Assembly: GCA_902789795.1 (NCBI GenBank) | Contig: CADAPM010000001.1 | Location: 124,001-188,000 of the forward strand | DNA: 64,000 bases | DNA from: an uncultured Eubacteriales bacterium | GTDB taxonomy: Bacteria > Bacillota > Clostridia > Christensenellales > Aristaeellaceae | Direction of reading: 5' to 3' | Shown: piece by piece, positions 52,287 to 60,869 of the stretch | Layout of the letters: each line of letters begins with the position of its first letter | Position numbering within the stretch: the stretch's first letter is position 1 | Program-made: the position numbers and the translations under genes | Notes under the pieces: generated by a model | Seen by the model: the letters and a program-made list of their open reading frames with translations, nothing else | Told to the model about the DNA's origin: nothing | Databases searched by the model: none

Positions 52287-52988
52287 ATGGGACTGTTTGA
52301 TGCACTGAAGGTCCGAAAGGCCGTGATGCTGCACAATAAAGGGGATCTGGCCGGAGCCAAGGCGGCTTACGAAGCCCTGTACGCCGACGGCGTCATGGAC
52401 GCGGCCTATCTGCTGCCCTATACGATCCTGCTGCTGCGCGAGGGGAACGAGGCGGACGCCGAGAAGGTCAAAGAGATCCTGCGCAAGGTCGAAAAACTGC
52501 CCGGCCTCAGCGCCCAGCAGAAGACGGAGATCCACATCAATTACGCCTGCGCCCAGTACAAGCTGGGCAATCTGCCGGAAGCCATCCACCTGCTTGAAGC
52601 CTCCCACAAGCACAGCCCCACCGGCATCCTGTACGAGACCCTGGGCTATCTGTACGTGGAAGCCGGAGACGCCGAAAAGGGCCTCCCCTTCAATGAGGAA
52701 GCCCTGGATTATGACGACGAGGATCCCATCACCCTGGACAATATGGGCCAGATGTACTACCGCGTGCTGAACGACCGGGAGAAGGCGCTGCCCTACTTCC
52801 AGAAGGCGGTGGAGATCAAGGAGAACCAGATCGATTCCCTCTGGTTCCTTTCCCGCTACGACCTCGAAAAGGGCGACAAAGCCGCCGCCAGGGAAAAGCT
52901 GGAGACGGCCCTGGGCGGCCGCTTCTCACCCCTCAACTACGCCAGCAAGGAAATGGTCGAGAAGGAACTGGACGCGCTCAAAGAATGA
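52287..52988 (+). CDS. TPR-repeat protein
   Basis: A 233-residue protein made almost wholly of tetratricopeptide helices (HNKGDLAGAKAAYEALYADG, YKLGNLPEAIHLLEASH, GDAEKGLPFNEEALDYD, NDREKALPYFQKAVEI). It has no signal peptide and ends in helical KEMVEKELDALKE. AAAGGATGG lies just upstream. It probably scaffolds a protein complex; the tight link to the YprB-TPR gene hints that they work together, but this is inference. Confidence 0.88.
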   Translation: MGLFDALKVRKAVMLHNKGDLAGAKAAYEALYADGVMDAAYLLPYTILLLREGNEADAEKVKEILRKVEKLPGLSAQQKTEIHINYACAQYKLGNLPEAIHLLEASHKHSPTGILYETLGYLYVEAGDAEKGLPFNEEALDYDDEDPITLDNMGQMYYRVLNDREKALPYFQKAVEIKENQIDSLWFLSRYDLEKGDKAAAREKLETALGGRFSPLNYASKEMVEKELDALKE

Positions 52989-53012
52989 GCTGAATCCATT
53001 AAGTAAAGTACA

Positions 53013-53044
53013 GCGGCCGGGACGATGACGCCCGGCCGCTTTTG
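53013..53044. terminator. Terminator between convergent genes
   Basis: AGCGGCCGGG (53013-53022) pairs with CCCGGCCGCT (53032-53041), loop of 9, then TTTT on the plus strand. It ends the dcw-to-TPR transcript and may also act on the convergent dehydrogenase gene. Confidence 0.85.
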
Positions 53045-53068
53045 CGTGTTCATTTCTGGATATAGTTT

Positions 53069-54433
53069 TTATGATACGAACTTTTTGAGCTTTTCCGCGT
53101 ATTCTTCCGTGAGGCCCAGGTCCCACAGCAGGGTGCAGCTCATGTACTTGTCGCGGACGTCCCGGGCGCCGATGAAGGCGTTGACCGTGTCCTCTACGCT
53201 GATGCCGATGTCCCGGGGCATCAGGGGCATGCCGGTCTTCGCCATGACAGCATATACCTGGTCATAGGCGGGAAGCTCCTCATCGATGATCCTCAGGATC
53301 TCGTCCCAGTGCTCAATGATGCGGGCCAGGCGCTCTTCGTGCTTTGCCGGGTCATTCTTATGCTTCTCGGCCTCCATGGCGATGATCTCCGGGGCGGTCT
53401 TGCCGAAAATGGCGCGGACCTGGGCTTCCCAGCGCTCAGGCGTCATGCTGGCCCACCAGGCGCGGGCCTTTTCGGGATCGGGGACGATCCTGCGGATGTC
53501 ACGGTACATGTTCAGGGTCAGCAGGCTGCCCACGCCCACCTGGATGCCGTGCAGGTCATAGGGCTCGCCGCGCTCCAGGGCCATCATCTCCCACATGTGG
53601 GAGAAATAGTGCTCCAGGCCGGAGGCGGGGCGGGAGATCTGGGCGAAGGCCATGTCCACGCCCGCCAGCACCAGCCCTTCGGCCACCGCCTGTACGGCCT
53701 CCGGATCCCGATCAGGCAGGCCGCCCGCCGCGTCCATGACCTTGCTGAGGGCGGTGCGCATCAGGTTGGCCACGTCCTCGCAGTAGTATTCGCCGGTGAC
53801 CAGTCGGGAGATGCGCCATTCGCAGATGGCGATGTACTTGGCGATCATGTCGCCCAGACCGGCCCACAGCATGCGCATGGGGGCTTGGGAGAGGATGTCC
53901 ACGTCCAGCAGGATGCCGCTGGGTGCCTGGTTGTACAGGGAGACCTTGACGTGGTTCATCTCCATGGAGGAGCTGTTGGAGGCGTAGCCGTCCATGGACG
54001 GCGCGGTGCCCACGATGGCGTTCTTGCGGCCCGTGGCGTGGGCCACGACCTTGCAGATGTCGTTCACCACGCCGGAGCCCACGCCCAGGATCACGTCACA
54101 GCAGGGATCCAGGTGCATGATCACGCTGCCGACCTCCCACTCCGCGGGTTTCAGCCGGTCGGTCTGGGTGGGAATGATATAGAGGCCGTGGGGGATCTTC
54201 GCTGCATCGAGCAGGGCGCAGACGCGCTCTCCGGCCGCCTTGTAGGTATTGTCGTCGCAGATCACGAAGGGGCGGGAGACCTTCATGGCGCTGAGCATCT
54301 GGGGCAGCTCCTTCAGGATGCCCCGGCCCACGTTCAGATAATCCAGCGCGCAGACGTGCTTCCGCCCGCAGGGGCAGTCAAAGCCCTCCGGTCGGACCAG
54401 CTCCGTAAGACTCATTTTTGCAAAATCAGGCAT
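53069..54433 (-). CDS. AraM/EgsA-type glycerol-1-phosphate dehydrogenase
   Basis: About 454 residues; ATG 54433 follows GGAGGG by 8 bases. It is an iron-containing-alcohol-dehydrogenase-fold protein closest to AraM/EgsA, which reduces dihydroxyacetone phosphate to sn-glycerol 1-phosphate. Motifs are VGSGVVNDICKVVAHATG, APSMDGYASNSSSM, the metal ligand region WAGLGDMIAKY and ASGLEHYFSHMWEM. The N-terminus adds a CPCGRKHVC cluster that could bind metal. It is monocistronic. Other NAD-dependent polyol substrates remain possible. Confidence 0.85.
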   Translation of the reverse strand: MPDFAKMSLTELVRPEGFDCPCGRKHVCALDYLNVGRGILKELPQMLSAMKVSRPFVICDDNTYKAAGERVCALLDAAKIPHGLYIIPTQTDRLKPAEWEVGSVIMHLDPCCDVILGVGSGVVNDICKVVAHATGRKNAIVGTAPSMDGYASNSSSMEMNHVKVSLYNQAPSGILLDVDILSQAPMRMLWAGLGDMIAKYIAICEWRISRLVTGEYYCEDVANLMRTALSKVMDAAGGLPDRDPEAVQAVAEGLVLAGVDMAFAQISRPASGLEHYFSHMWEMMALERGEPYDLHGIQVGVGSLLTLNMYRDIRRIVPDPEKARAWWASMTPERWEAQVRAIFGKTAPEIIAMEAEKHKNDPAKHEERLARIIEHWDEILRIIDEELPAYDQVYAVMAKTGMPLMPRDIGISVEDTVNAFIGARDVRDKYMSCTLLWDLGLTEEYAEKLKKFVS

Positions 54434-54464
54434 AACCTTACCCTCCATGCGCTTTATTTGCTGT

Positions 54465-54493
54465 ATTTTACCACAATCAGGACAGACAAACAA
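54465..54493 (-). promoter_or_regulatory. Promoter for the AraM-type gene
   Basis: On the minus strand TTGTTT (54488-54493), a 17-base spacer and TAAAAT (54465-54470), 31 bases before the start codon. Confidence 0.65.
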
Positions 54494-54538
54494 TATCGCC
54501 GCGAAAAAACTGTTTACATAAGGGGAATAAAAAACCCG

Positions 54539-54567
54539 TTGCGTTTTTCAAAAACCTATGTTATCAT
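54539..54567 (+). promoter_or_regulatory. Promoter for topA-trmFO
   Basis: TTGCGT (54539-54544), a 17-base spacer and TATCAT (54562-54567). The leader to the topA ATG is about 110 bases. Confidence 0.62.
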
Positions 54568-54682
54568 TCCCCATGCACCGGAGGAACGGGTTTCTTCATT
54601 ATATGTACCGAGCGAAGAAGCCTTTGGCGCGCCGACAGAAGGGCGCATGCCGGTGTAAGCAGTTTGTACGCGGAGGTGCCTT

Positions 54683-56803
54683 ATGGCGCAGAACACGAAA
54701 CTTGTCATTGTCGAATCCCCTGCGAAGGCCAAGACCATCGCGCGGTATTTGGGCCGCGGCTACAAGGTGGAGGCCTCCCAGGGGCACGTCCGGGACCTGC
54801 CCAAGTCCCAATTGGGCGTGGATGTGGACAATGGCTTTGAAATGAAATATATCACGATCCACGGCCGCGGGCCGATCCTGGCCAAGATCCGCAAAGAGGC
54901 CAAGAGCGCCTCGAAGATCCTGTTGGCTACCGACCCTGACCGCGAAGGAGAAGCAATTTCCTGGCATCTGGCTCATGTGCTGGGCATCGATCCCGCTTCG
55001 GCCTGCCGGGTGGAGTTCAACGAGATCACCAAGAAAGCCGTGCAGCAGGCCATGAAGCAGCCCCGGCCCATCGACATGGAGCGCGTCAACGCCCAGCAGG
55101 CCCGGCGCGCCCTGGATCGCCTGGTGGGGTACAAGATCTCGCCGCTGCTCTGGGCGAAGATCAAGAAGGGCCTGAGCGCGGGCCGCGTGCAGTCCGTCGC
55201 CACCCGCCTGATCGTGGACCGGGAGGAGGAGATCGAGGCCTTCGTCCCCGAAGAATTCTGGGACGTGACCGCCGAAGCCGTCCTGCCGGACGTCCACGGG
55301 AAAAAGCGCAGCTATACCTTTACCCTCTACCAGCTGGACGGCGGCAAGGCTGCCCTGACCAGCGAGCAGGAAGCCGCGAAGGCCCAAAAGCGCATCGAGG
55401 GCGCGTCCTTCAAGGCCTCCAATGTCAAGCACTCTGAAAAGCACAAGACGCCGCCCGCACCCTTCACCACCTCCTCTCTGCAGCAGGAGGCCAGCCGGAA
55501 GCTGAACTTCACCACCATGAAGACCATGCAGGTGGTGCAGCAGCTCTACGAAGGCATCGAGCTGGCGGGGGAGGGCACCCAGGGTCTGGTGACCTACATC
55601 CGTACCGACTCCGTCCGCCTGAGTGACGAAGCGGTCCAGGCCGCCCGGGCCTTCATCCCCGCGGAATACGGCGATGAATATCTGCCGGAAGCGCCCCAGG
55701 TGTACAAGGGCCGCTCCAACGCCCAGGACGCCCACGAGGCCATCCGTCCCACCGTGGTGGACCGCCGGCCGGACGATATCAAAGCCTCCCTGAGCCGGGA
55801 CCAGTACCTGCTGTACAAGCTGATCTGGTCGCGCTTCATCGCCTGCCAGATGACGCCCGCCGTGTACGACGCGGTGACCATCACCGCCGAGGGCGGCGGG
55901 GCTGCGCTGCGCCTGAGCTGCGAGCACAAGCGCTTCGCGGGCTTCACCGCCGTGTATGAGGAAGGCAGCGACGATGTGGAGGCCGCCAAGGAAGTGGCCC
56001 TGCCCAAGGTCGAGCCGGACACCGCGATCCGCTTCACCGATGTCGCGGCGGCCCAGCACTTCACCCAGCCGCCGGCCCGGTATACCGAAGCCAGCCTGGT
56101 CAAGACCCTGGAGGAAAAGGGCATCGGCCGTCCCTCCACCTACGCCCCGACCATCACCACCATTATCGCCCGCGGCTATGTGGCCCGGGAGAAGAAGCGC
56201 CTCTATCCCACGGAGCTGGGGCGCATGATCAATCAGCTGATGGAGGAGTACTTCTCGCCCATCGTGGATACGGAGTTCACCGCCCACATGGAGCAGCAGC
56301 TGGACGACGTGGAGACGGAGGGGGCGGATTGGCACCAGGTGCTCAGCGGCTTCTATCCGGACTTCCAGCAGATGCTGTCCAAAGCGGAATCCGATATCGA
56401 GAAGGTGGAGATCGCCGACGAGGTCAGCGACGTCCCCTGCGACCAGTGCGGAGCCATGATGGTCTACAAGATGGGCCGATTCGGGCGCTTCCTGGCCTGC
56501 CCCAACTTCCCGGCCTGCCGCAATACCAAGCCGATCCTGAACTACATCGACGCGCCCTGCCCCAAGTGCGGCGCACGCCTTCTGGAAAAGACCTCCCGCA
56601 AGAACCGCAAGTTCTACGGCTGCGAGCGCTACCCCGAGTGCGACTTCGTCAGCTGGGACATGCCCGTGAAGGAAAAATGCCCCGTCTGCGGCAGCTATAT
56701 GACGCTGAAACGCACCCGCAAGGACGAGGTGCTGCACATCTGCGCCAATGAATCCTGCCGGCACAAGGTGACCGTGGCGGCGGAAGAAGAGGAGAACGCA
56801 TGA
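54683..56803 (+). CDS. topA: DNA topoisomerase I
   Basis: A 706-residue type IA topoisomerase that relaxes negative supercoils. The Toprim domain starts VIVESPAKAKTIARYLG and has DPDREGEAISWHLA. The catalytic Tyr305 lies in GLVTYIRTDSVRLS. Three C-terminal zinc ribbons follow (CDQCGAMM..CPNFPAC, CPKCGARLL..CERYPEC, CPVCGSYM..CANESC), the last close to the end. GGAGG precedes the ATG. It overlaps trmFO by 4 bases; the topA-trmFO-hslVU order is typical of Firmicutes, with xerC missing here. Confidence 0.98.
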   Translation: MAQNTKLVIVESPAKAKTIARYLGRGYKVEASQGHVRDLPKSQLGVDVDNGFEMKYITIHGRGPILAKIRKEAKSASKILLATDPDREGEAISWHLAHVLGIDPASACRVEFNEITKKAVQQAMKQPRPIDMERVNAQQARRALDRLVGYKISPLLWAKIKKGLSAGRVQSVATRLIVDREEEIEAFVPEEFWDVTAEAVLPDVHGKKRSYTFTLYQLDGGKAALTSEQEAAKAQKRIEGASFKASNVKHSEKHKTPPAPFTTSSLQQEASRKLNFTTMKTMQVVQQLYEGIELAGEGTQGLVTYIRTDSVRLSDEAVQAARAFIPAEYGDEYLPEAPQVYKGRSNAQDAHEAIRPTVVDRRPDDIKASLSRDQYLLYKLIWSRFIACQMTPAVYDAVTITAEGGGAALRLSCEHKRFAGFTAVYEEGSDDVEAAKEVALPKVEPDTAIRFTDVAAAQHFTQPPARYTEASLVKTLEEKGIGRPSTYAPTITTIIARGYVAREKKRLYPTELGRMINQLMEEYFSPIVDTEFTAHMEQQLDDVETEGADWHQVLSGFYPDFQQMLSKAESDIEKVEIADEVSDVPCDQCGAMMVYKMGRFGRFLACPNFPACRNTKPILNYIDAPCPKCGARLLEKTSRKNRKFYGCERYPECDFVSWDMPVKEKCPVCGSYMTLKRTRKDEVLHICANESCRHKVTVAAEEEENA

Positions 56804-58125
56804 GCCCGCATGCCACCGTCGTCGGCGCGGGCCTGGCCGGCGCGGAAGCCGCCTGGATGCTGGCCCGCTTCGGCATCCCGACTGCGCTTTACGAGATGAA
56901 GCCCGTCCGCTTTAGCCCGGCGCACAAGAGCCCTCTGTTTTCGGAGCTGGTCTGCAGCAACTCCCTGCGCTCAGACCGCCTGGAGAACGCGGTGGGCCTC
57001 ATGAAGGAGGAAATGCGCCTGCTGGGCTCCATCGTCATGGAGGCCGCCGATCAGGCGCGGGTCCCGGCGGGCGGCGCCCTGGCCGTGGACCGGGAGACCT
57101 TCTCCGGCCATATCACGAATAAACTGACCGCGCATCCGCTGATCGAGGTGCGCCGGGAGGAAGTCACGGACATTCCCGAGGATGACGCCGTGATCATTGC
57201 CACCGGCCCGCTGACCAGCAACGCGCTGGCGAAGGCTATCGCCAATCTGCCGGGCATCAGCCGGCTCAGCTTTTACGATGCCGCGGCGCCCATCGTGACT
57301 GCCGACTCCCTGGATATGGAGCACGTGTTCCGCGCCTCGCGCTACGGCCGGGGCGATGACTACCTGAACTGCCCCATGACCAGGGAGGAGTACGACGCCT
57401 TCATCGACGCTCTGCTGACGGCGGAGACCGCCCCGGTGGAGGGATTTGAGGAGACCTCCGTCTTCGAGGGCTGCATGCCCATCGAGTCCATGGCGAAGCG
57501 CGGGCGCATGGTGCCGGCCTTCGGGCCCATGAAGCCCGTGGGCCTGGTGGATCCCCACACGGGGCGCATGCCCTACGCCTGCCTGCAGCTCAGGCAGGAT
57601 GACGCGGCGAGCACGCTGTACAACCTGGTGGGCTTCCAGACCCGGCTCAAATTCCCGGAGCAGAAGCGCGTTTTCGGGCTGATCCCGGGCCTGAAGGACG
57701 CGGAATACGCCCGCTACGGCGTCATGCACCGCAACACCTTCCTGAATTCTCCGGGCTACCTGTCCGCCGCCTATGAGTGCCTGAACCGCCCCGGCCTGTA
57801 TTTTGCCGGGCAGATGACCGGCGTGGAGGGCTATGTGGAAAGCGCGTCCTCCGGCATGGTGGCGGGCCTGAACGCTGCCCTGCGCCTGACTGGCCGGGAG
57901 CCCTGTATCCTCCCGGAGGAGACGGCCCTGGGCTCTCTGGCCCGGTACATCAGCACGCCCAACCGCAATTTCCAGCCCATGAACATCACCTTTGGCCTGA
58001 TGCCGGAGCTTGGCATGCGCGTCCGGGACAAGAAGGCGCGCTACCGCATGATCAGCGAACGGGCGCTGGAGAGCCTCAACGCCCTCATCAGCAATGACCC
58101 CGCGCTGGCCCAATTGCGTCAGTAA
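56800..58125 (+). CDS. trmFO: Folate-dependent tRNA (U54) methyltransferase
   Basis: A 441-residue flavoprotein that forms m5U54 in tRNA with methylenetetrahydrofolate. FAD motif [17 protein letters not shown], then [26 protein letters not shown] with the conserved Cys, and [18 protein letters not shown] with a second conserved cysteine-free GxxG. The C-terminal [19 protein letters not shown] is typical. ATGA overlap with topA means coupled translation. A separate promoter for hslV follows. Confidence 0.97.
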   Translation: MSPHATVVGAGLAGAEAAWMLARFGIPTALYEMKPVRFSPAHKSPLFSELVCSNSLRSDRLENAVGLMKEEMRLLGSIVMEAADQARVPAGGALAVDRETFSGHITNKLTAHPLIEVRREEVTDIPEDDAVIIATGPLTSNALAKAIANLPGISRLSFYDAAAPIVTADSLDMEHVFRASRYGRGDDYLNCPMTREEYDAFIDALLTAETAPVEGFEETSVFEGCMPIESMAKRGRMVPAFGPMKPVGLVDPHTGRMPYACLQLRQDDAASTLYNLVGFQTRLKFPEQKRVFGLIPGLKDAEYARYGVMHRNTFLNSPGYLSAAYECLNRPGLYFAGQMTGVEGYVESASSGMVAGLNAALRLTGREPCILPEETALGSLARYISTPNRNFQPMNITFGLMPELGMRVRDKKARYRMISERALESLNALISNDPALAQLRQ

Positions 58126-58135
58126 TCGGACAGTT

Positions 58136-58165
58136 ATTGACTTTCTTTGACGTTCATGATATTTT
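58136..58165 (+). promoter_or_regulatory. hslV promoter overlapped by a CtsR-like box
   Basis: TTGACT (58137-58142), a 17-base spacer and TATTTT (58160-58165), preceded by TGA. Bases 58136-58152 match the CtsR heptad repeat (RGTCAAANANRGTCAAA, read on the minus strand) at 15 of 17 positions and span the -35 box. CtsR is the class III heat-shock repressor of Firmicutes. Confidence 0.72.
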
Positions 58166-58196
58166 TTTGTCGTACCAAACGCAAGGAGGTTCACGA

Positions 58197-58733
58197 ATGA
58201 CAGAATTTCACGCCACCACCATCTGCGCCGTCCAGAAGGACGGGCACACCAGCATCGCCGGTGACGGCCAGGTGACCATGGGGGAGCACACGATATTCAA
58301 GGCCAACGCCCACAAGGTGCGCCGTATCTTTGACGACCAGGTGATCACCGGCTTTGCCGGCACGGTTTCCGACGCCTTTTCCCTGTGCGAGCGCTTCGAG
58401 GAGATGCTCACCCAGGTGGGCGGCAACCTGGAGCGGGCGGCCGTGGCCCTGGCCCAGGAATGGCGCATGGGCAAGGCGGCCCGGCAGCTGGACGCCATGC
58501 TGATCGTGGCGGATAAGACCAAGCTGCTGATCCTTTCCGGCACCGGCGAGGTCATCGAGCCCGACGGCGGCGTGGCGGCCATCGGCTCCGGCGGCAACTA
58601 TGCCCTGGCGGCGGCGAGGGCCCTGTATGACAATACGGACCTGAGCGCCCACGACATCGCGAAAAAGGCGCTGGAGATCGCCGCCAGCATCTGTGTATAC
58701 ACCAACGATCATATCATCGTGGAGGACATCTGA
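58197..58733 (+). CDS. hslV: HslV/ClpQ peptidase subunit
   Basis: About 178 residues; ATG 58197 follows AAGGAGG. This threonine-class protease forms the double hexamer core of HslUV. The start [13 protein letters not shown] resembles Bacillus ClpQ, where a short leader precedes the TTI motif; processing to expose Thr7 or use of the initial residue both remain open. [34 protein letters not shown] and [14 protein letters not shown] are conserved. It has its own promoter inside the trmFO-hslV gap. Confidence 0.97.
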   Translation: MTEFHATTICAVQKDGHTSIAGDGQVTMGEHTIFKANAHKVRRIFDDQVITGFAGTVSDAFSLCERFEEMLTQVGGNLERAAVALAQEWRMGKAARQLDAMLIVADKTKLLILSGTGEVIEPDGGVAAIGSGGNYALAAARALYDNTDLSAHDIAKKALEIAASICVYTNDHIIVEDI

Positions 58734-58736
58734 GCC

Positions 58737-60107
58737 ATGAAAGAACTGAGTCCGCATGAGGTCGTGCGTCAACTGGACCGCTATATCATCGGTCAGGATG
58801 AGGCCAAGCGCGCGGTGGCCATCGCCCTGCGCAACCGCTGGCGCCGCTCCCAGGTGCCCGAAGAAATGCGTGAGGAGATCACGCCCAAGAATATCCTGAT
58901 GATCGGCCCCACCGGCGTGGGCAAGACCGAGATCGCCCGCCGCCTGGCCAAGCTGGTGGACGCGCCCTTTATCAAGGTGGAAGCCACCAAGTTCACCGAG
59001 GTGGGCTATGTGGGCCGCGATGTGGAATCCATCATCCGCGACCTGACGGAGAACGCCGTGCGTATGGTGCACGACGAGTATGCCGCCCGGGTGCGCACCC
59101 GCGCCCAGGTGCTGGCGGAGGACCAACTTCTGAACCTGCTTTTGCAGCCCCAGAAGCAGCGTCCCACCAACCCTTTCGAGCTCTTGCTGGGCCGGGGCAC
59201 TAACACCACAGAGCCCCAGCAGACCGAGGAAGAAAAGCGCCAGTACGCCAGCCGGAAGGACCAGCTGAGGGATCAGCTGCGCCGCGGCGAGCTCGAAAAC
59301 AATGAGATCGAGATCGAGGTGGAGGACCAGGCGCCCCAGCTGGAGGTGGGCGGCGCTTCCATCAACATCGGCGATATGATGGGCGGCATGATGCCCAAGC
59401 GCACCAAGATGCGCCGGGTCAAGGTGCATGAAGCCCGCGATATCCTGATCGCCCAGGAGTCCGACAAGCTGATCGACGAGGACGCGGTGCGCGAGGAAGC
59501 GGTCCGCCGCACCGAGCAGAGCGGCATCGTCTTCCTGGACGAGATCGACAAGGTGGCCGGCCATGGCGGCGGGAGCGGCCCCGACGTGTCCCGCGAGGGC
59601 GTCCAGCGCGATATCCTGCCCATCGTGGAGGGCAGCACGGTCAATACCAAGTACGGCGCGGTGCGCACGGATTTCATGCTGTTCATCGCCGCCGGCGCGT
59701 TCCACGTCTCCAAGGTCACGGACCTGATCCCCGAGCTCCAGGGCCGCTTCCCGGTGCATGTGCGGCTCAAGTCCCTGACGGAGGAGGATTTCGTCAACAT
59801 CCTGACCAAGACGGACAACGCCCTGACCCGGCAGTATTCCGCCCTCCTGGAGGTGGATCATGTCCACCTGACCTTCGACGAGGCCGCCCTGCGGGAGATC
59901 GCCCGTATCACCCTCATGGAGAACGAGAGCCATGAGGACCTGGGCGCCCGCCGTCTGCACGCGATCTTTGAGGAGCTCTTGGAGGATGTGTCCTTCAACG
60001 CCGGCGGCGGCGACGCGCCGGACGTGTACCTGACCATCACCGAGCAGTATGTCAAGGACCACCTGAAGGCTGAAAAGACCCTCGACACCAAGAAGTATAT
60101 CCTGTGA
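58737..60107 (+). CDS. hslU: HslU/ClpY unfoldase ATPase
   Basis: A 456-residue AAA+ unfoldase that feeds proteins into HslV. Walker A is MIGPTGVGKTEIARR near residue 57, with the pore loop GYVGRDVES, Walker B VFLDEIDKV and sensor/arginine-finger region ELQGRFPVHVRL. The intermediate domain (about residues 110-245) has the ANTGAM-like MMPKRTKMRRVKV piece. It starts 3 bases after hslV. Confidence 0.98.
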   Translation: MKELSPHEVVRQLDRYIIGQDEAKRAVAIALRNRWRRSQVPEEMREEITPKNILMIGPTGVGKTEIARRLAKLVDAPFIKVEATKFTEVGYVGRDVESIIRDLTENAVRMVHDEYAARVRTRAQVLAEDQLLNLLLQPQKQRPTNPFELLLGRGTNTTEPQQTEEEKRQYASRKDQLRDQLRRGELENNEIEIEVEDQAPQLEVGGASINIGDMMGGMMPKRTKMRRVKVHEARDILIAQESDKLIDEDAVREEAVRRTEQSGIVFLDEIDKVAGHGGGSGPDVSREGVQRDILPIVEGSTVNTKYGAVRTDFMLFIAAGAFHVSKVTDLIPELQGRFPVHVRLKSLTEEDFVNILTKTDNALTRQYSALLEVDHVHLTFDEAALREIARITLMENESHEDLGARRLHAIFEELLEDVSFNAGGGDAPDVYLTITEQYVKDHLKAEKTLDTKKYIL

Positions 60108-60169
60108 ACCATTGCTGTTCAGCGGTTTTGCTGGACAGCTTTTGCATATCGAAGTGAGGAGGCATGCAT

Positions 60170-60694
60170 ATGAGCAAACTCTCGACCCTCTTGAAGGAGG
60201 CCCGGGCCCAGTCCGGCCTGACCCAGGAGCAGCTGGCCAAGAAGGCGGCGAACGGCCTGACCGCCAACGACGTGAGCCGCGCCGAGCGGGCCCTGGACGT
60301 GCCCACCGACGCCCAGCTGAAGGCCATTGCCAAGGTGACCGGCGTCACCCAGAAGTCCCTGCTGGATGCCGCCAAGACCGCGCGGCCGAAGTCTTCTTCC
60401 ACGGCTGCCAAGACGTCCTCGGCCAAAAAGACGACAGCAGCGAAGAAGCCTTCCGCCGCCAAGACCTCGTCTGCAGCTAAGAAGGATGAATATACCCTGA
60501 CCGCCACGGAGAAGAAGCTGATCGACGCCTACCGCAGCGCGTCCGCCGAAAACAAGAAGCTGGCCATGGACCTGCTCAAAGGCAAGGACGTGGAGCAGAG
60601 CGACGCCTCCGGCATCGGCGCGATCCTGCAGAACGGCCTTTCCTCCGGCCTGGGCGGGGTGCTGGAGACCCTGATCTCGGGGCTGGGGAAATAA
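60170..60694 (+). CDS. HTH protein with histone-H1-like Lys/Ala/Ser tail
   Basis: About 174 residues; ATG 60170 is 7 bases after AGGAGG. The first 70 residues are an XRE/Cro-type helix-turn-helix (ARAQSGLTQEQLAKKAANGL, NDVSRAERALDVP). A low-complexity Lys/Ala/Ser/Thr stretch (AAKTSSAKKTTAAKKPSAAK, about 75-108) resembles bacterial H1-like proteins. A helical region (TEKKLIDAYRSASAENKKLA) and a Gly-rich C-terminus end it. It follows hslU at the place that codY takes in Bacillus, but is not CodY. It may be a nucleoid or stress regulator; this is inference. Confidence 0.8.
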   Translation: MSKLSTLLKEARAQSGLTQEQLAKKAANGLTANDVSRAERALDVPTDAQLKAIAKVTGVTQKSLLDAAKTARPKSSSTAAKTSSAKKTTAAKKPSAAKTSSAAKKDEYTLTATEKKLIDAYRSASAENKKLAMDLLKGKDVEQSDASGIGAILQNGLSSGLGGVLETLISGLGK

Positions 60695-60795
60695 GCTGAA
60701 TCAATACGGTTTCCATGATCTGCTAAATGGAAAAACAGAATCACTGAAGAACGGCTGGTGGGCAAGTATCTATTGCAGCAGAGAGTTTTTTTCTG

Positions 60796-60848
60796 TTTAT
60801 TACCCACTTTATTACCCATGTGTGATATAATGCAATCTGGGTGATAAA
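60796..60848 (+). promoter_or_regulatory. Promoter and operator repeats of the AlbA_2 gene
   Basis: Two tandem 12-base repeats with core TTTATTACCCA (60796-60807, 60808-60819) precede an extended -10 (TGA-TATAAT, 60826-60831). An inverted copy TGGGTGATAAA (60838-60848) follows. No -35 box is visible, because the repeats occupy it. The same TGGGTGATAAA recurs at 62026-62036 inside the gene. Confidence 0.65.
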
Positions 60849-60869
60849 TTCCGGGAAAGGAGGTGCCGC

